Origin: Spisula solida
Lineage: Eukaryota > Mollusca > Bivalvia > Venerida > Mactridae
Length of the DNA: 64,000 bases
Reading direction: 5' to 3'
Assembly (NCBI GenBank): GCA_947247005.1
Contig: OX365956.1
Span: forward strand, 10,374,089 to 10,438,088
Shown here: positions 31,446-43,827 of the stretch, in pieces
Position numbering within the stretch: position 1 is the first letter of the stretch
How the letters are laid out: each line of letters begins with the position of its first letter
Notes under the pieces: model-generated
What the model was told of the DNA's origin: nothing
Databases searched by the model: none
What the model saw: the letters and a program-made list of their open reading frames with translations, nothing else
Translations under genes and position numbers: made by a program

Positions 31446-33583
31446 TAGAACTCGTGTTATTAAAAAGCTTGTAAGAGACTTTTTAATATTCTAAATTTTT
31501 AACTGATATGTATATATATCAGGCTAGCAGTGTATATTAATATTTAAATATACAAAGCGGACAATTAGCAATGTTAAAAGTTGAAAGTTAATGTTAAAGT
31601 AAATTATCTCCGTCGACTAATTATCAATAAATTGTGACTAATGAACACATGAAATAAACTTATTGTGTAAGAGATATTCATTCACCCATCAAGAAGAACG
31701 TACGGATATTGGGCTTTATAGCCACCGACAACAACAACTACTACATTCTTCAACTCAAACATTGAAGAGTGGTGCTCTAAAGAGTAGTGGATGAATCTAC
31801 CAATAGACGAAGACTGATATTGAATGAAATATGTTTCAGTCGAAATTTAGCAGCTGAAAACAACATAAAGTATTGTTAGACCAATCTGCCATTCGTGTAC
31901 AGCAAAAGGCTACAAACCCATAGACGATAAATGCTAAAAACTGAAGAAATAATGTGATGAATTGCTGTTAACAAGTTGCGAGTTAAAGTACTGTTAAAAC
32001 CCTTTCATCTGATTTTGTACTGATTTTTCATTCCTCTGGTCAACATTATTTTGCAAAAAAAAAAAAAACTCTCGCCTAATTTACGTTTTGATAATAAAAT
32101 TAATGTAACGGCTCTGGTAATAGACATTCCCCGTTATCTTTATTAATCTATCTGGAAGGTATTATGAAACATGTTGAATGAATTGAATGTATGTTATCTG
32201 GCATGAAGACTTGCGTTCAATAGCCTTTAAAAACTAACTAATGGTCGATGGATTATACCTAGTCTTAACGTACCAGTATTGACTATTTCGGGGAAATACC
32301 AAACCATGTGTATAAAGGCTTTTATTACGTCATTTATGTATTATATAATGGACTTAATGTCTTCTGTTTACTTTTAACTTCTTTGATCTAATGATATAAA
32401 TAAAACAAATTATGAATCATCCTGCGGGTCAATTACCATAAACCAAGTTAATGAACTTAATAAAGAAACCTCACATTTCTTGAATACCGGAGTTTTCTTG
32501 ATGATATCTTGATGAAGAAGTGGTTAGTAATGACCTTGGTAAAATGTATGCTTCTTGTCTTCGGAAACAATTGATTAGATAATTTTGTCTGTATCGTAAA
32601 GTATACCTGGTTTTGACTTTTCGGGTAAAGCAGGGTGTGTTCTTTCGTGTCAAAACGTGTATTGTCTGGAAACTGAAATCCTTTCACTGATATGTTACAG
32701 TTAATCAAACAAGGAGATGTGAAGATATTTTGTCGGTTGAAGGCCAATTGGCGACTAACTTTCCGTTTTGCTACCTTGACGATATAATGTAGATGCATAA
32801 ATGTCTATTATATCTGCTTAACCTCAGTTGTTGCTGCAAAACACAATACCTTGTCTACATCCCAAGCCGCTCATTTAGACATAAACACATCCCGATATTG
32901 TGTATTGTAGACGAATTGATGCGAATGTCGGTGAGCGAAAGGTCTTTTTAAATGATTACGTCTGTTCAAATTTCAAAGCATTCCAGGACCATTGACATAT
33001 GCTTCAAATATAAATTTTATTAATGTTGTACTGCCTGTCTTATAATGAATGATTTGTAGCAATACTATTTCTATAAACTGTCTGGAATTTAGATATAATA
33101 ATTTCTTGGTTAGGTAATGGTAATTGTAGTGTGACTGCAGAGAAATAATGGTTTCATATGAACCCTTTTTTCCCCACTACCTACCTATGAAAGCTCCATC
33201 TCTCGGGAAACAGGTCGACTTCCACGGCAGATGAGGACCCGCAGACAAAAGGCTATTACAATTGGCATAGCTAGCCAACGGACAGAGACACGCTGACTTC
33301 CAGGGCAGACGATAGCGTAGTATTATATTGACTAGCTTTTCGTTGTCAAAGTAGCATTAATAGGGCATAAAACATTGTGTATGTGTGTATGAGATGCGGT
33401 TGTTTAACTTCATGTTCTACAGAGTCACCATCGGCTTACTATCAACGCACTGAGTACTTCATGAGAATCTGGAAATTTCCAAATTATGGAGAAAAAGGTT
33501 CTCGTTTGAATTCACGAATGTGCAACATTATTAAAAATCAATACGATGTACACACCAGCCGCCGTTTTCCAAGATTTGTTTAA
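31446..33583. other. no recognisable feature
   Basis: It may continue the 3' region of the LINE at 23,246 beyond the AGACC site, but I see no match to prove it. A 14-base A run lies at about 32,055. Frames at 32,457-32,798 and 33,377-33,583 are unrecognised. Confidence 0.45.
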
Positions 33584-34014
33584 ACAAGAGGGCCCTAGGT
33601 CTCTCATCTGTCCTAGTAGTGCATTTACATTTACTGAGTTATATTCAAGAAAATTCCGCATCTATTGCATGTTTCGTATGACTTGACCATGTGACCTAGG
33701 TTTTACCCCTGGAGGCCCAATATTAAACGTGATCTAGATTTTGTTGAGATGATCATTGCGACCAAGTTTTATAAAGATAAGGTCGAAATTGTAACCTCTA
33801 GTCACAAGGTTTTTCTATATGACCTAGTTTTGACCCCGGATGACCCAATATCAAATTTGACCTAGATTTTGTTGAGATGATCATTGCGACCATCTTTCAG
33901 AAAGATTAGGCTACAATTGTGACCTTAGTGTACGGGCCAATTGTGGACGGACAGACGACAGTCGACGGACGAAGAGTGATCTCAAAAGCTCACTTTGTGA
34001 AGGTGAGCTAAAAA
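33584..34014 (+). repeat. family A repeat, near-complete
   Basis: Begins AACAAGAGGGCCCTAGGTCT plus CTCATCTG and ends 'gctcactttgtgaaggtgag' plus CTAAAA. The ends CTCAcCT and AGGTGAG are inverted. It has two internal units of about 130 bp with 'gttgagatgatcattgcgac'. No ORF. Confidence 0.75.
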
Positions 34015-35285
34015 GTTGTAAAACCAGACCAGATATTCAGAACATTGATCTCGTTATATTCAGTTGTTGGATAAAGCTATGATAGTGAATATATTAATTA
34101 TCATAATCATGCGCTCATTCTCAAATTAATAATCTCAATAGAATGAATTGTATATAATAATTGCAACATTCTCAGTGTAATGGGCGTAACGTTCATGCCC
34201 CTAGAAGTATATAATATCATGTACACTATAGTTATGCGCTTTACAACTTACACCAGTGAACGTAACTTATACGCCTTTGAAATAACAGTTACTGTTACAT
34301 TTGCTAATGGCAGTATTATTAATAATGAGCACAAGTTATATGCTTTCTAAGTATTCATTCTGTTTTATGTTATAATTATTGGTAAACTAGGTTTTGGAGC
34401 ATAATCAACACAATTATATACGTCTGTACTTTAATGATTGCATTTAATAAACTAATAATTAAATATAGTTATACATATGTTTTATACGTACATAATTATG
34501 TTTAAGTAATGCAACAATGTAATTACATTTCATAAAATCCATAAATTGTGATTAATACAGGTGATTACTTGGATCAATTATATTTAACTGAAATACTGAG
34601 ACGGGTAATGAATACAATATAATACGAAAATGCACAACATATGCACGGTGATTTCGATCCGAACTTGCCAAAAGGGCATTGCATGAATTTCTAATTTGAA
34701 TTACGATATTATATGATTATCCTTCGGCGTAAAACTCGCTGTTGTCAATATCCGAACTATTTTCCTTTAATTGAAATAGGCAACCATTGTATAGTCATGA
34801 AATATTTCGTAATCAGTGAATAAAATGTATTTATATCAATATTACTAAGGTAATGTAGACCCGTTAGGAAAACATATGTAAACTGTACTGTGTACACTGC
34901 CTGATAATGTATATGTACATGTTATATATATATAATAACATTATTATATCTTGGTATATCATATCTTGAGTAATGTGTCATAACACTCATTCTCAGCATA
35001 AGTAGGACATTAACTTCGCCGCATTTTCCACCTTAACCTCGATGTTCTATGAATTGCTCTCCTTTGGTTCAGTAATCATACAATCTGATATCAAGCACAA
35101 AAGGGCATGTTTAATTTATAATCTTTCTAAGGACTAGTAAAATAACGATTGTAAAACATCCAGAATGTAACGTTGGATACTATCGCCGAGTAAATTATCG
35201 AATTTGAGACGAATGTGTAGTAGCCAATGTGGCATTTTGGTTCGTTTTGGTTCATTACGTCTTTTGTTTGTATTACGAATTATAT
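34015..35285. other. no recognisable feature, very AT-rich
   Basis: Long AT-rich stretch with TA-rich runs (34,924-34,950). Nothing coding-like. Confidence 0.5.
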
Positions 35286-36015
35286 ATATGCCCCAATCTT
35301 TGATGAGGACGTACATTGCTTTACACATGTCGATAGGCGTGTTTTTGACCGGAGGGGACTATTGGTTTGCCATCAGTCCGTCAGTTTTGGTTCTGATGGG
35401 AATTGTGGTTGCTATGGCAACAGACACATTGAATATGGCTTTAACCGGTAGGGGACTTCTGTATTGCAATTCTTAATGACTTGTTCATTACGTCATATCT
35501 CGATTTGTTCAATTACGTCATTTTACTAATTGAAAGTAGGTCATACGACTATACGGGCCTTTCAACGTTTTAATACTGTTATTTAACTTTTGAGACTAAA
35601 AGGCTGCTAAAACTATGTAGTTCAGCAGTTTTACTGTTGTAACTAGGTCATTCAGCGTAGGCATTCCGCCTTTTGTTTGCTGAATCTGTTCTACTGGGTC
35701 ATTCAGCTAGTTTGATTTATTATACTTTTCGACAGCTTGGACTTGGGCGGATCTGCGCTTGTTTTGTTTGGCAGTGTGCTTTGTGTGTTTTAATGTTTTA
35801 TGGGCTCGGCTGGTTAAGTTGAGTGCTGCCTTCCCTGTCTGACTTAAAATAATCTTTTGGCAAGTACAATATATCCGGCTCCATAACTCAAGAACGCTTT
35901 GCCCTAGTATCCTCAAATTTTGCATGGGGGTAGGCCAGCAACAGTAATGACGCATATTGGTTTTAAGGTCAGTAGGTCTAGGTCTTAGTGACCTTTACCA
36001 TTTCTGACCATTGGG
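35286..36015 (+). repeat. family J element, copy 1 (contains a short family B copy)
   Basis: Aligns in reverse with 38,761-39,487. Shared blocks are 'tttgatgagg', 'gaggggactattggtttgcc', 'gtcatatctcgatttgttca', 'gactatacgggcctttcaac', 'aggcattccgccttttgttt' and 'tttaccatttctgac'. A 144-bp family B remnant (35,341-35,485) occurs in both copies at the same place, so it predates their duplication. Frames here are shadows. Confidence 0.75.
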
Positions 36016-36429
36016 CAGACATAGGGCATGCGTGTCTACAGACATCTCTTGTCGTGTTCTTTATTTGTAAATTGAACATGGATGCTACAAAAATTACAGT
36101 CACCAGTGTTAATACTTATTTTGTCTGCCAATAAAATCATTAAGAGTTAATAATTAGTTAGAAAATCAAAATTCAAACAAAAATGGAGACGAAGGACTTT
36201 AGAAAGTCAACAAGTTCACAAAGAACACCAGGAAATAGAACAGCATTAATGAACGAGGCTGAACTAACGAACATTCAGAAAGACAAGATGCGATAATGTA
36301 AGGAAATGTTCTAGCGGAGCCTCATTCCTGATGTTATCCATCGTCACGGGGGTATGAGAGAAGTAACGCCAGTTTCCTTTTATGCTGATCGTCTAGCAAA
36401 GGAATTAGTGGTACCATTTTTAAATCATC
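36016..36429. other. no recognisable feature
   Basis: Spacer between family J copy 1 and a SINE. Nothing coding-like. Confidence 0.45.
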
Positions 36430-36432
36430 TTT

Positions 36433-36512
36433 GGTATGACGCGACCAGGGATCGAACCGTGACCTCCGGCACTCGAAGCGAACGCTCAACCACTAGGCTA
36501 TCGTGGAGGCGG
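36433..36512 (-). mobile_element. tRNA-headed SINE, minus strand
   Basis: Minus-strand text: 'cgatagcctagtggttgagc' (A-box) then 'aggtcacggttcgatccctg' (B-box GGTTCGATCC) at tRNA-like spacing. The B box is nearly canonical. The acceptor stem does not close, so SINE is preferred over a tRNA gene. Confidence 0.7.
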
Positions 36513-37963
36513 TATTTTTAGATGTCGTTATGGAAAGAAGTTGACTTATCTAACAACGTGTTCAAGTTTCTTAATACTGGACAGATAAACATTGACCTGC
36601 TAGCAGTTCCGAATAAATTGTAATGGCGTCGCTTAGCCGTCCGTAATCAATATTGAAGTTATTTTCATATTTCAAGATCTTATGAAGATCTTAGACCAAG
36701 TTTGCGTCGGCGTAGATGAAGGCTCTCTTTAAGATTTATGCATATCTTAAAACTATTGATTCCGTCATAAATTGTTGTTGCTATGGATATGGAATAGGGA
36801 AAATACTGCCCTTTAACTTGATCTTACTAAATACAAAATATTGACAGTACCAGGAGTTGATAGAGGATTTGATTGGTGGGGGCCTAAATGTTGACATACT
36901 TCCCTTATGGGGAAACATGTGGAAGCGAATGGGGGGGGGGGGGGGCTAGAAAAGTCAATTGGTTGTCTGAGAATCATGACTACAAACCCGTGCTTTACTG
37001 GATAATATTCACTGATAACTTGATTACTATTTTTGTGTGAGGGATTTAAAACAAGTTAGAAAAAAATCAACAGCATGCTACATAAACTCATTCCCTACCG
37101 GCTTATGTCACTGTGTTAAGGGGACAATAAATTGTTTGAAAGTCGGCAACAAATGAACAAGTAGGTCCAGAGCCATGCTCCCGTAATTGTTTTCGAAACA
37201 ATAGATCAATTGAGTGCAAGCTGGGCATCTAAGGTATGCTTTTTCGGTAAGGAAAAGGGACAAGCTTTATAATAAAATCAAGCACATCATATAGTCATGA
37301 ATTATGAAACTTATTGCGCATGGATATTGGAATGTCTAAGCCTGACGTGTGAGCACTTTAATGAGGAGAGGTTTATTAAGCTAGGCATAATTAACATAGA
37401 AATGGCAATTAGAGTATAGTAGCTATTGCCATTCTTTGTTAGAGCATTGAGCACAGAGTTTTTCTAAACGGTTTGGTGTTTCATTCAAAGTCATACACTC
37501 TTGTCCACAAACGCAACTCGGAGGAATGGTATAAATATGGACAGTGCTTTTATAAAGTTGGGAAGGGGCAGATACTACTCTGTGTGCTTTGATGTCCGAA
37601 ATAAACACACACTGCTTCATTTTACTTTTGTTCAGCTTATAGGCAATTTAATAGCATTCCATATGCATCAGATATCACAGAAATGTGTTTTCATCGACCT
37701 GAAATCTTCATGAGTGATGTACCGAATGTATTTACGAGTGATTAAGGAAAAAGGACTAACACTATTTGCCTACATATGACCAGTAAGCAACGATCATCTT
37801 AAACTCTATGTCGAGGTCAATAATGGGTCATCCGGAGTAAAAAACATTGTGAAATCATAGTCAAATCCTGTGTAGACACTAGTACATACGATTTCAACCG
37901 AATTTTTTTAAAACTTTGTCAAAAGATCATATCTACAAAATGTAGTTAAAGTTTGATATAAGG
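36513..37963. other. no recognisable feature; 15-base G run
   Basis: A run of 15 G at 36,931-36,945 is the only structure noted. The frames near 37,423-37,713 on both strands are unrecognised. Confidence 0.45.
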
Positions 37964-38140
37964 CAGGGTTCCCACGGCCAGGAAAAGGTCAGAGTAAAAC
38001 AATATTTAAGGTCAGGGAATTTGAAATTTGTCAGGAAAATTTAAAAGTGAGCAAACGTTAGGGAGAAGTCGGGGAATTCTTTATTTTAGCTCTCAAAAAA
38101 TGCCAGTTCCAATGTAGAAATAAACAAGATATGTTTGAAA

Positions 38141-38744
38141 CAAGAGTATCCAAAGGGCCCTAGGTCGCTCACCTGTCGTCGTAGTGCATGCAGGCCCTGT
38201 GACCTGACCTAGTGACCTCACACTTGACTTACATTTTGTTGCGATGGTCATTGTGACCAATTTTCATAAAGATCAGGCTAAAATGGTGACCTCTAGTGAC
38301 AACACAAGGTTTTTCTATGATTTGACCTAGTTTTTGACCCTGGATGACCCAATATAAATCTTGACCTAGATCTTGTTGAGATGATCATTGTGACCAAATT
38401 CTTAAAGATGAGGTCATAATTGTGACCTAGTGACTACACAAGGTAATTCTATGACTTGACCTTGTGACCTAGTTTTTGACCCAATATCGAACTTGTCCTA
38501 GATTTTATTAAGATGATCATTGTGACCAAATTTCATAAAGATTAAGTCAAAATTATGACTACCTCTAGTGACTACAGATGGTTTTTCTATGATTTGACCG
38601 TGTGACCTAGTTTTTGACACCGGATGACCCAATATCAAACGTGACCTAGACTTTGTTTAGATGATCATTGTGACCAAGTTTTATAAAGATTAGGCCAAAA
38701 TTGCTGACGGGTGATCACAAAAGCGTGACAGGTGAGCTAAAAAC
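38141..38744 (+). repeat. family A repeat, copy with four units
   Basis: Starts GGGCCCTAGGTCGCTCACCT and ends GTGACAGGTGAGCTAAAAA. About four diverged units of 120-135 bp, each with 'gatgatcattgtgacca' and 'gacctctagtgac'. The GGACGGACG segment before the 3' end is deleted. Confidence 0.75.
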
Positions 38745-38760
38745 ACGTAAGCCCACATGG

Positions 38761-39487
38761 CAGCTCAATAGTCAGAAATGGTAAAGGTCACAGTGCCTTT
38801 GACCTACTGACCCCAAAATTAATAGGAGTCATTTTCTGTTGATGACCAAAAAGATTATATTAAGTCGGCAGCAATCAACTTAACCAGCCGAGCACAGAAA
38901 ACATTAAAAACACACAAAGCACAATGCCCAACTAAACAAGCACAGATCCTCCCAAGTCCAAGCTGTAGAAAAGTATAATAAATTATAACTAGCTGAATGG
39001 CCCAGTAGATAAGATTCAGCAAACAAAAGGCGGAATGCCTACGCTGAATAACCTAGTTACAACAGTAAAACTGCTGAACTACATAGTTTTAGCAGCCTTT
39101 AGTCTCAAAAGTTAAATAACAGTATTAAAACGTTGAAAGGCCCGTATAGTCGTATGACCTACTTTCAATTAGTAAAATGACGTAATTGAACAAATCGAGA
39201 TATGACGTAATGAACAAGTCATTAAGAATTGCAAGCAATAAAGAAGTCCCCTACCGGTTTAAAGCCATATTCAATGTGTATGTTGCCATAGCAACCACAA
39301 TTCCCGTCAGAACCAAAGCTGACGACTGATGGCAAACCAATAGTCCCCTCCGGTCGACCTCCACATAACGTTTGAAGATCCTAATAGGCAAAGCGTTCTT
39401 GTGTTATTGAACGGAAACCAATTGGTCGACAGACAGACTGACCTACATGTGCAAAGCAATATACCCCTCATCAAAGGTTGGTGCATA
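38761..39487 (-). repeat. family J element, copy 2
   Basis: Inverted relative to 35,286-36,015. It keeps about 70 bp near 39,360-39,440 ('acataacgtttgaagatcct') that copy 1 lost. The family B remnant is 39,212-39,357. Confidence 0.75.
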
Positions 39488-39544
39488 AAAACTGGAAAAA
39501 ATCTTTGCTCGCTCTTATGTCAATCATCAGCCCTAGAACTACTA

Positions 39545-40235
39545 ACTTAACTAGCCTTCGGCGAGGGGATATAGTAATACTATAGTATGCGTCCTTCCGT
39601 CCCATATTTTGTTCAGAGCATAACTCTTAATACTATTTTAGGTATTGACTTTACACTTGATATATGAATAGTTGGCAATAAGGAGAAGTGCAGAGGCCAA
39701 GAACCATAACTCTATATGGCACAATATTGAAATAATCTTCCCTTGTTTAATTTTTGACAATTTTTAACTCTAAAACATTACTTTTTCCAGAGCGTAACTC
39801 TTAAAGCTTTTTGAGGTATTGGCTTTAAACTTGATATTTGAATAGGTGGCAACTAGGAGAAGTGCAGTGACCAAGAACGATAACTGTATAAAATCCAGTT
39901 TTGAAATTATCTCCCTTTATTTAACTTTTAAACAATTTTGTCCGTAGCATCACTCGAAAACTATTTAAGGTATTGACTTGAAACTCTAGCTGGTACCATT
40001 CTTTAAAATTATTTTCCTTTAACCAAAGAAGTTATATTTCCCTTGGTGTAATTTCCTAATTTTTTTCTCTAATTAAACTGTGCCTGGTTCCATTTTATTA
40101 ATTATCTTCTTTTATTTAATTTCCCTTACATCTTTTTCCTTCTTTTTCTATCTTGTCCTGTTTTTATTAAACACCCATTAGTAACAAACATATACGGCGG
40201 GGGATGGCCATGTGAACATGGCTCTTGTTTTTTTA
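39545..40235 (+). repeat. dispersed repeat with diverged units of 155-175 bp
   Basis: Starts 'agccttcggcgaggggatat'. The unit 'gagcataactcttaa' ... 'aggagaagtgcag' recurs at 39,616, 39,790 and weakly 39,944. It ends near 'ggcgggggatggccatgtg'. No ORF. Confidence 0.6.
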
Positions 40236-40394
40236 TATTAAGTTATTATTACTTTCTTTTCTCTATTTTTAGTATTATGTTTTACCCGAACAGAAAGATG
40301 CTTCCGCACGCTGTCGCTCTAAAATCAGGGAAAACTTGTGTGTGATAAGGGAAAAATCAGAGAATTTTGTGTCACAATATTTGTGGGAGCCCTG

Positions 40395-40914
40395 TAGGGG
40401 TCATTATGGGACAAAAACTAGGTCACAAGGTCAAATCATAGGAACATTTTTATTACATACCTAGCAATGCATTGGAAATAACACATACCGAAACGCAAAG
40501 TGAAATACAATGCGACATATTGCATTTCCGTATAATACATGACTGGTTTTCTGAATTAGTACCATGCATGTCAGTTAATTAACAATGCTAAAGGAAACAA
40601 TTTACACTAATTATCATTAAATGTTTGGGGATCATATAGTCGTCGCTTTGTCCGTCTGTCCGTCCGATAAAGTTTTGTTCGGATGACAACTCAAAATCTA
40701 TTACACCTGTTGATTTGAAATTCTGAATGTGCATAGGTTTTATTAAGGGGAAGTGCAGTGCTTGAGAACCTCAACTCTTCATTGTAATTTTTTGAGTTCT
40801 TATAAATACTGTGCATCTGGAGCATTGTCGCACAAGGTGATTATAAACAAATGCGCAAGGGAAAAACGCAGTGAAAGCCGGTTAAAAACAAAGTTAAAAA
40901 ATGCTGCTCCAGAG
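40395..40914. other. repeat-like fragment and LINE 3' tail
   Basis: 40,640-40,760 holds 'tttgtccgtctgtccgtccg' and 'aaggggaagtgcagtgcttg', which echo the preceding repeat. 40,840-40,914 is probably the 3' end of the minus-strand LINE. Confidence 0.4.
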
Positions 40915-41680
40915 TTAAGGCATTGACGCTCCCATCCTAGCCTTGAAGACTTCTAGTGTTAGGGCGGTGATGATCACGTCTGGTAGGTTGTTCCAGACGC
41001 GGATGCCAGAAGGGAAGAAGGAGTATCTGTAGGCATTGACGCTGGCAAATGGTACCAATAATCGGTTGGCGTGGCGTCTTGTATGTACTCCTGCTGGGAT
41101 GAGCATCTGCTTGGCTAGAATATCCACCGGATTATTGATGATTTTATACATCATGGCAGCCTTGGTGTGTTGGCCTCTAGTGGTACCCGGGCAAGGTCCT
41201 TCATCATTGATGTAACGCTGCTGGTATGCCTATAGTCAACTGTGCTGAATCGAGCAGCCCTTTGTACACCCTCGAGTTTGGTGATGTTGGCCCTAGTGTG
41301 TGGATCCCATATGGAGAGGCATACTCCAACTGTCTTACTACTGACTTGTAACATGTGGCCTTGATGTCTCGTGGGCAGGAGCTCAAGTTTCTGCGAAGAA
41401 AGGAAGTGGTGTTATAAGCCTTCTTGGTTGTCACATCAATGTGGCTCTTCCAGGACAGTGCCAGGTACTTTGCCTTGTTCGTTTCGTGGAGGGTATGGTC
41501 ATGTATGCAGTATGTTCTGGCAGCGATCTTCCTCTTGTTGGTGATTCGGATAATTTCGCATTTCTCAGAGTTGAAGGCCGTCTGCTCCCATTCTTGTAGG
41601 TGGTCCAGGTCTTCTTGTAGAGCCTTGGTGTCTTCGTCCGACTTGATGGTCCTATATGGCTTATAAGTTAGTGACATAGA
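40915..41680 (-). pseudogene. jockey/CR1-like LINE, C-terminal RT remnant
   Basis: Three overlapping frames form one decayed C-terminus. KSDEDTKALQEDLDHLQEWE and FNSEKCEIIRITNKRKI come first (41,677 start), then TTSFLRRNLSSCPRDIKATC and YKSVVRQLEYASPYG. Next is WDPHTRANITKLEGVQRAAR (41,354 frame). Last is NPVDILAKQMLIPAGVHTRR and FFPSGIRVWNNLPD, then TAA at 40,915. This is the post-YADD part of an LINE RT and its C-terminus. The YADD core and endonuclease are missing, so the copy is 5'-truncated. At least two frameshifts. Unrelated in sequence to the LINE at 26-31 kb. Confidence 0.8.
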
Positions 41681-42814
41681 TATAAAACATCTGAATAATT
41701 CAATTGCATGGCTGAATTACATGGCTTAATACTTTACTTCATGAAATTGAAGCCTTAATAAGGGTAAATCCAAATGTTAAAATATATCAAAAATTTCAAG
41801 TAATGAAACTTATTATTTAAGATATAATATAACGAGGACGTGTGTCTCTACTAGTGATTTAAACTACAAAAGAAGCCTTAGACCAAGTTCAACAAACCAT
41901 TTCATTGTTATCAAGAATTTAAAAAATCTAATAATAATTTAATTGCGGCTTGATGAATATAGGTAATGTGAGATATCAATGCCTGTGGCTGGTATCTTCT
42001 TACCAGTACAGTCTCTATAATTATACTGAATGTGGTCCTCATCACCACCGACTACTGCCATGCGAGTACCTTTATGGTATTTAAAAAGGATAAAACTAGT
42101 CGGACAGGGAAGACAACACTCATCAGAAACAACAAAGCATGAGCTACTTATCAGCTACAAAATACCCTGTATTTATGAAACTCTCAGCCATATTAGTTTT
42201 ACATGACGGCCGACTACGTACCATCATTCCGATTGGCCATGTACAGTACCGCCATTTCAAACTCGTGGACACCACCTTCAAGTATGACTTTTCGTATGTA
42301 CTGCAATTCCAAATCAATGGATAACTCACCACCGCAAAGTACAGTCATTCATCAGTAGATGGGGTACACAACTCAGTGTCAACATATACAATTATATTCA
42401 GTCATGTAATGCATCCACCATTAGTTCAGTTATACAGGGGATTGCCACTGCCGGTCATATACATTCCTGCTCTACTTATCACTACAAGCTACAGATGCAT
42501 GGAACGTGTAAGTACTTAACACTGACCGACACACCCATCATGTTTATGTTGCGACCCCAAAAGGCAATAACAAATCTGACAGGGAAAGCATTACTCAACA
42601 GTAACTAATGTTTAGTGTTTGGCAATTTACAATATAAATATTGCACTCAGTAGTGCTTGGAATTCAATCGGGGATGGAATATTTATGTGATGTATTGTAT
42701 GGGATTGGAATAGATTTACTTGGTAAGTTAGTGAGTTTGCCATAAATCTGGCTGATATGGTATAATTCGTTGATAGAGGACCTTAGAGGGTTATCTACCC
42801 AATGGAGTTCGTGT
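41681..42814. other. mostly unrecognised; dispersed block at 41,705-41,785
   Basis: 'catggcttaatactttactt' to 'gggtaaatccaaatg' is the inverse of 46,146-46,210. Near 42,096 and 42,575 the motif 'acagggaag/aaagcaytactca' echoes the motif at 10,318. The overlapping frames at 42,139-42,332 are on both strands and unsupported. Confidence 0.45.
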
Positions 42815-43125
42815 ATATAGCGGTGATAGCACTCTGGTAATGCACTGTGCTGTCAATACAGAGGTCGTGGGTTCGATTCCCGGCATGGGAACTGAACATT
42901 ACTATTCGTAGTATTTCCAGCTATATATGACCGAGTGAACTGTAAAGTATATGTGCTGTACATCGTTGCTATACACAGGACACATAAAATAACCGGACTT
43001 TCTCTTATTCTGTCCGTCTGTTCAGATCATGCTGTATCTGCACTGGTAGAGGATGCACATGCGCCTTTGAACGTGTTTCGCTTAAAACAATGGCACTTTA
43101 TAATCTGGTATCCATATCCACTTAC
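42815..43125 (+). mobile_element. tRNA-headed SINE with shared tail
   Basis: A-box 'gcggtgatagcactctggta', B-box 'ggtcgtgggttcgattcccg' and then a body. The tail, 'cagatcatgctgtatctgca' to 'gcctttgaacgtgttt', matches 61,130-61,220, which shows the two belong to one SINE family or share a 3' tail. Confidence 0.75.
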
Positions 43126-43430
43126 AGTTAACGACGGTAGTGACCAGAAACTACACAATGGTTGCACTCTGATATAATGCGTTCCTCATAGGGCTTGCAG
43201 TGGCTCTACTTCGTGGTCGTGTGTAACCCAATGTGGCATGCAATGTCTGCAGTTAATAGCGGTGATGACCATAAGACATAGACTTGTTGAACTCTGTTGT
43301 GGTAAGGATTACATCCGGGTACTAGTAGGGCATATCGTGACTGACACAGTGTGGTAAAATGAACTATCTGCAAATGTATCGATTATTCGTTAATGAACTC
43401 CTACAAACCAAATATGTCCCCCATTTTGCT
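43126..43430. other. no recognisable feature
   Basis: Nothing recognised between the SINE and the family I MITE. Confidence 0.45.
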
Positions 43431-43629
43431 GGCTTAGAATTAGAAGGTCGTAAGTACAAGATCAATATCTTGAGAAAACAAGAAAAAACTGTCTGAAAAC
43501 TTGTTTTTGCTTATGGAAAATAAGCTTTTTAAACATTAGTTTGGTTAACATGACTCATAAGAAGCGCCTTCAAATGCAGATTTCAATATGCACTAGTCTT
43601 ATAAGCTTACGACCTTCTTATTCTAAGCC
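43431..43629. mobile_element. family I MITE, 199 bp
   Basis: Inverted ends GGCTTAGAATTAGAAGGTCG and the complement of CGACCTTCTTATTCTAAGCC. Interior 'gagaaaacaagaaaaaactg' and 'tctgaaaac' recur inverted at 60,545-60,620. Confidence 0.8.
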
Positions 43630-43827
43630 AACGATTTGTAGTTGTAAAATCATTATAAGGATTTTAAATTTGAGCGTAAGTTTAAGATATCTGTAAGTGC
43701 TATGATAAAACAGAATCCCGGAGTCTATCGACCCATTCCGGGCCTCAGTTGATGATTTCATTTCTATATATTATTAAGTGATGTATACTTAACAATACTA
43801 TAATTTAATTATTCAGTAAAATCTAAT
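43630..43827. other. no recognisable feature
   Basis: Short AT-rich spacer before the family N element. Confidence 0.4.

Larger units (their letters stand above)
37964..40394. mobile_element. element with CAGGGTTCCCAC ends, host of nested repeats
   Basis: The left end CAGGGTTCCCAC (37,964) is followed by 'ggccaggaaaaggtcagag'. The right end GTGGGAGCCCTG (40,383-40,394) is preceded by 'gggaaaaatcagagaatttt' and is its imperfect inverse. Internal text on both sides echoes 'cagggaaaa'. Family A, J and the 'cttcggcgagggg' repeat lie inside. No target duplication could be fixed, so the pairing is likely but not proven. Confidence 0.5.

Noticed and set aside
32457..32798. 113-aa minus-strand ORF
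   Set aside because: No family resemblance; AT-rich chance frame.
36433..36512. Functional tRNA gene
   Set aside because: A and B boxes are good, but the acceptor stem does not pair; SINE head is the better reading. The same holds for 16,316, 19,030 and 42,815.
35286..39487. One large fold-back transposon
   Set aside because: The right copy is nested in a different element and the spacer holds unrelated insertions, so two independent copies are more likely.
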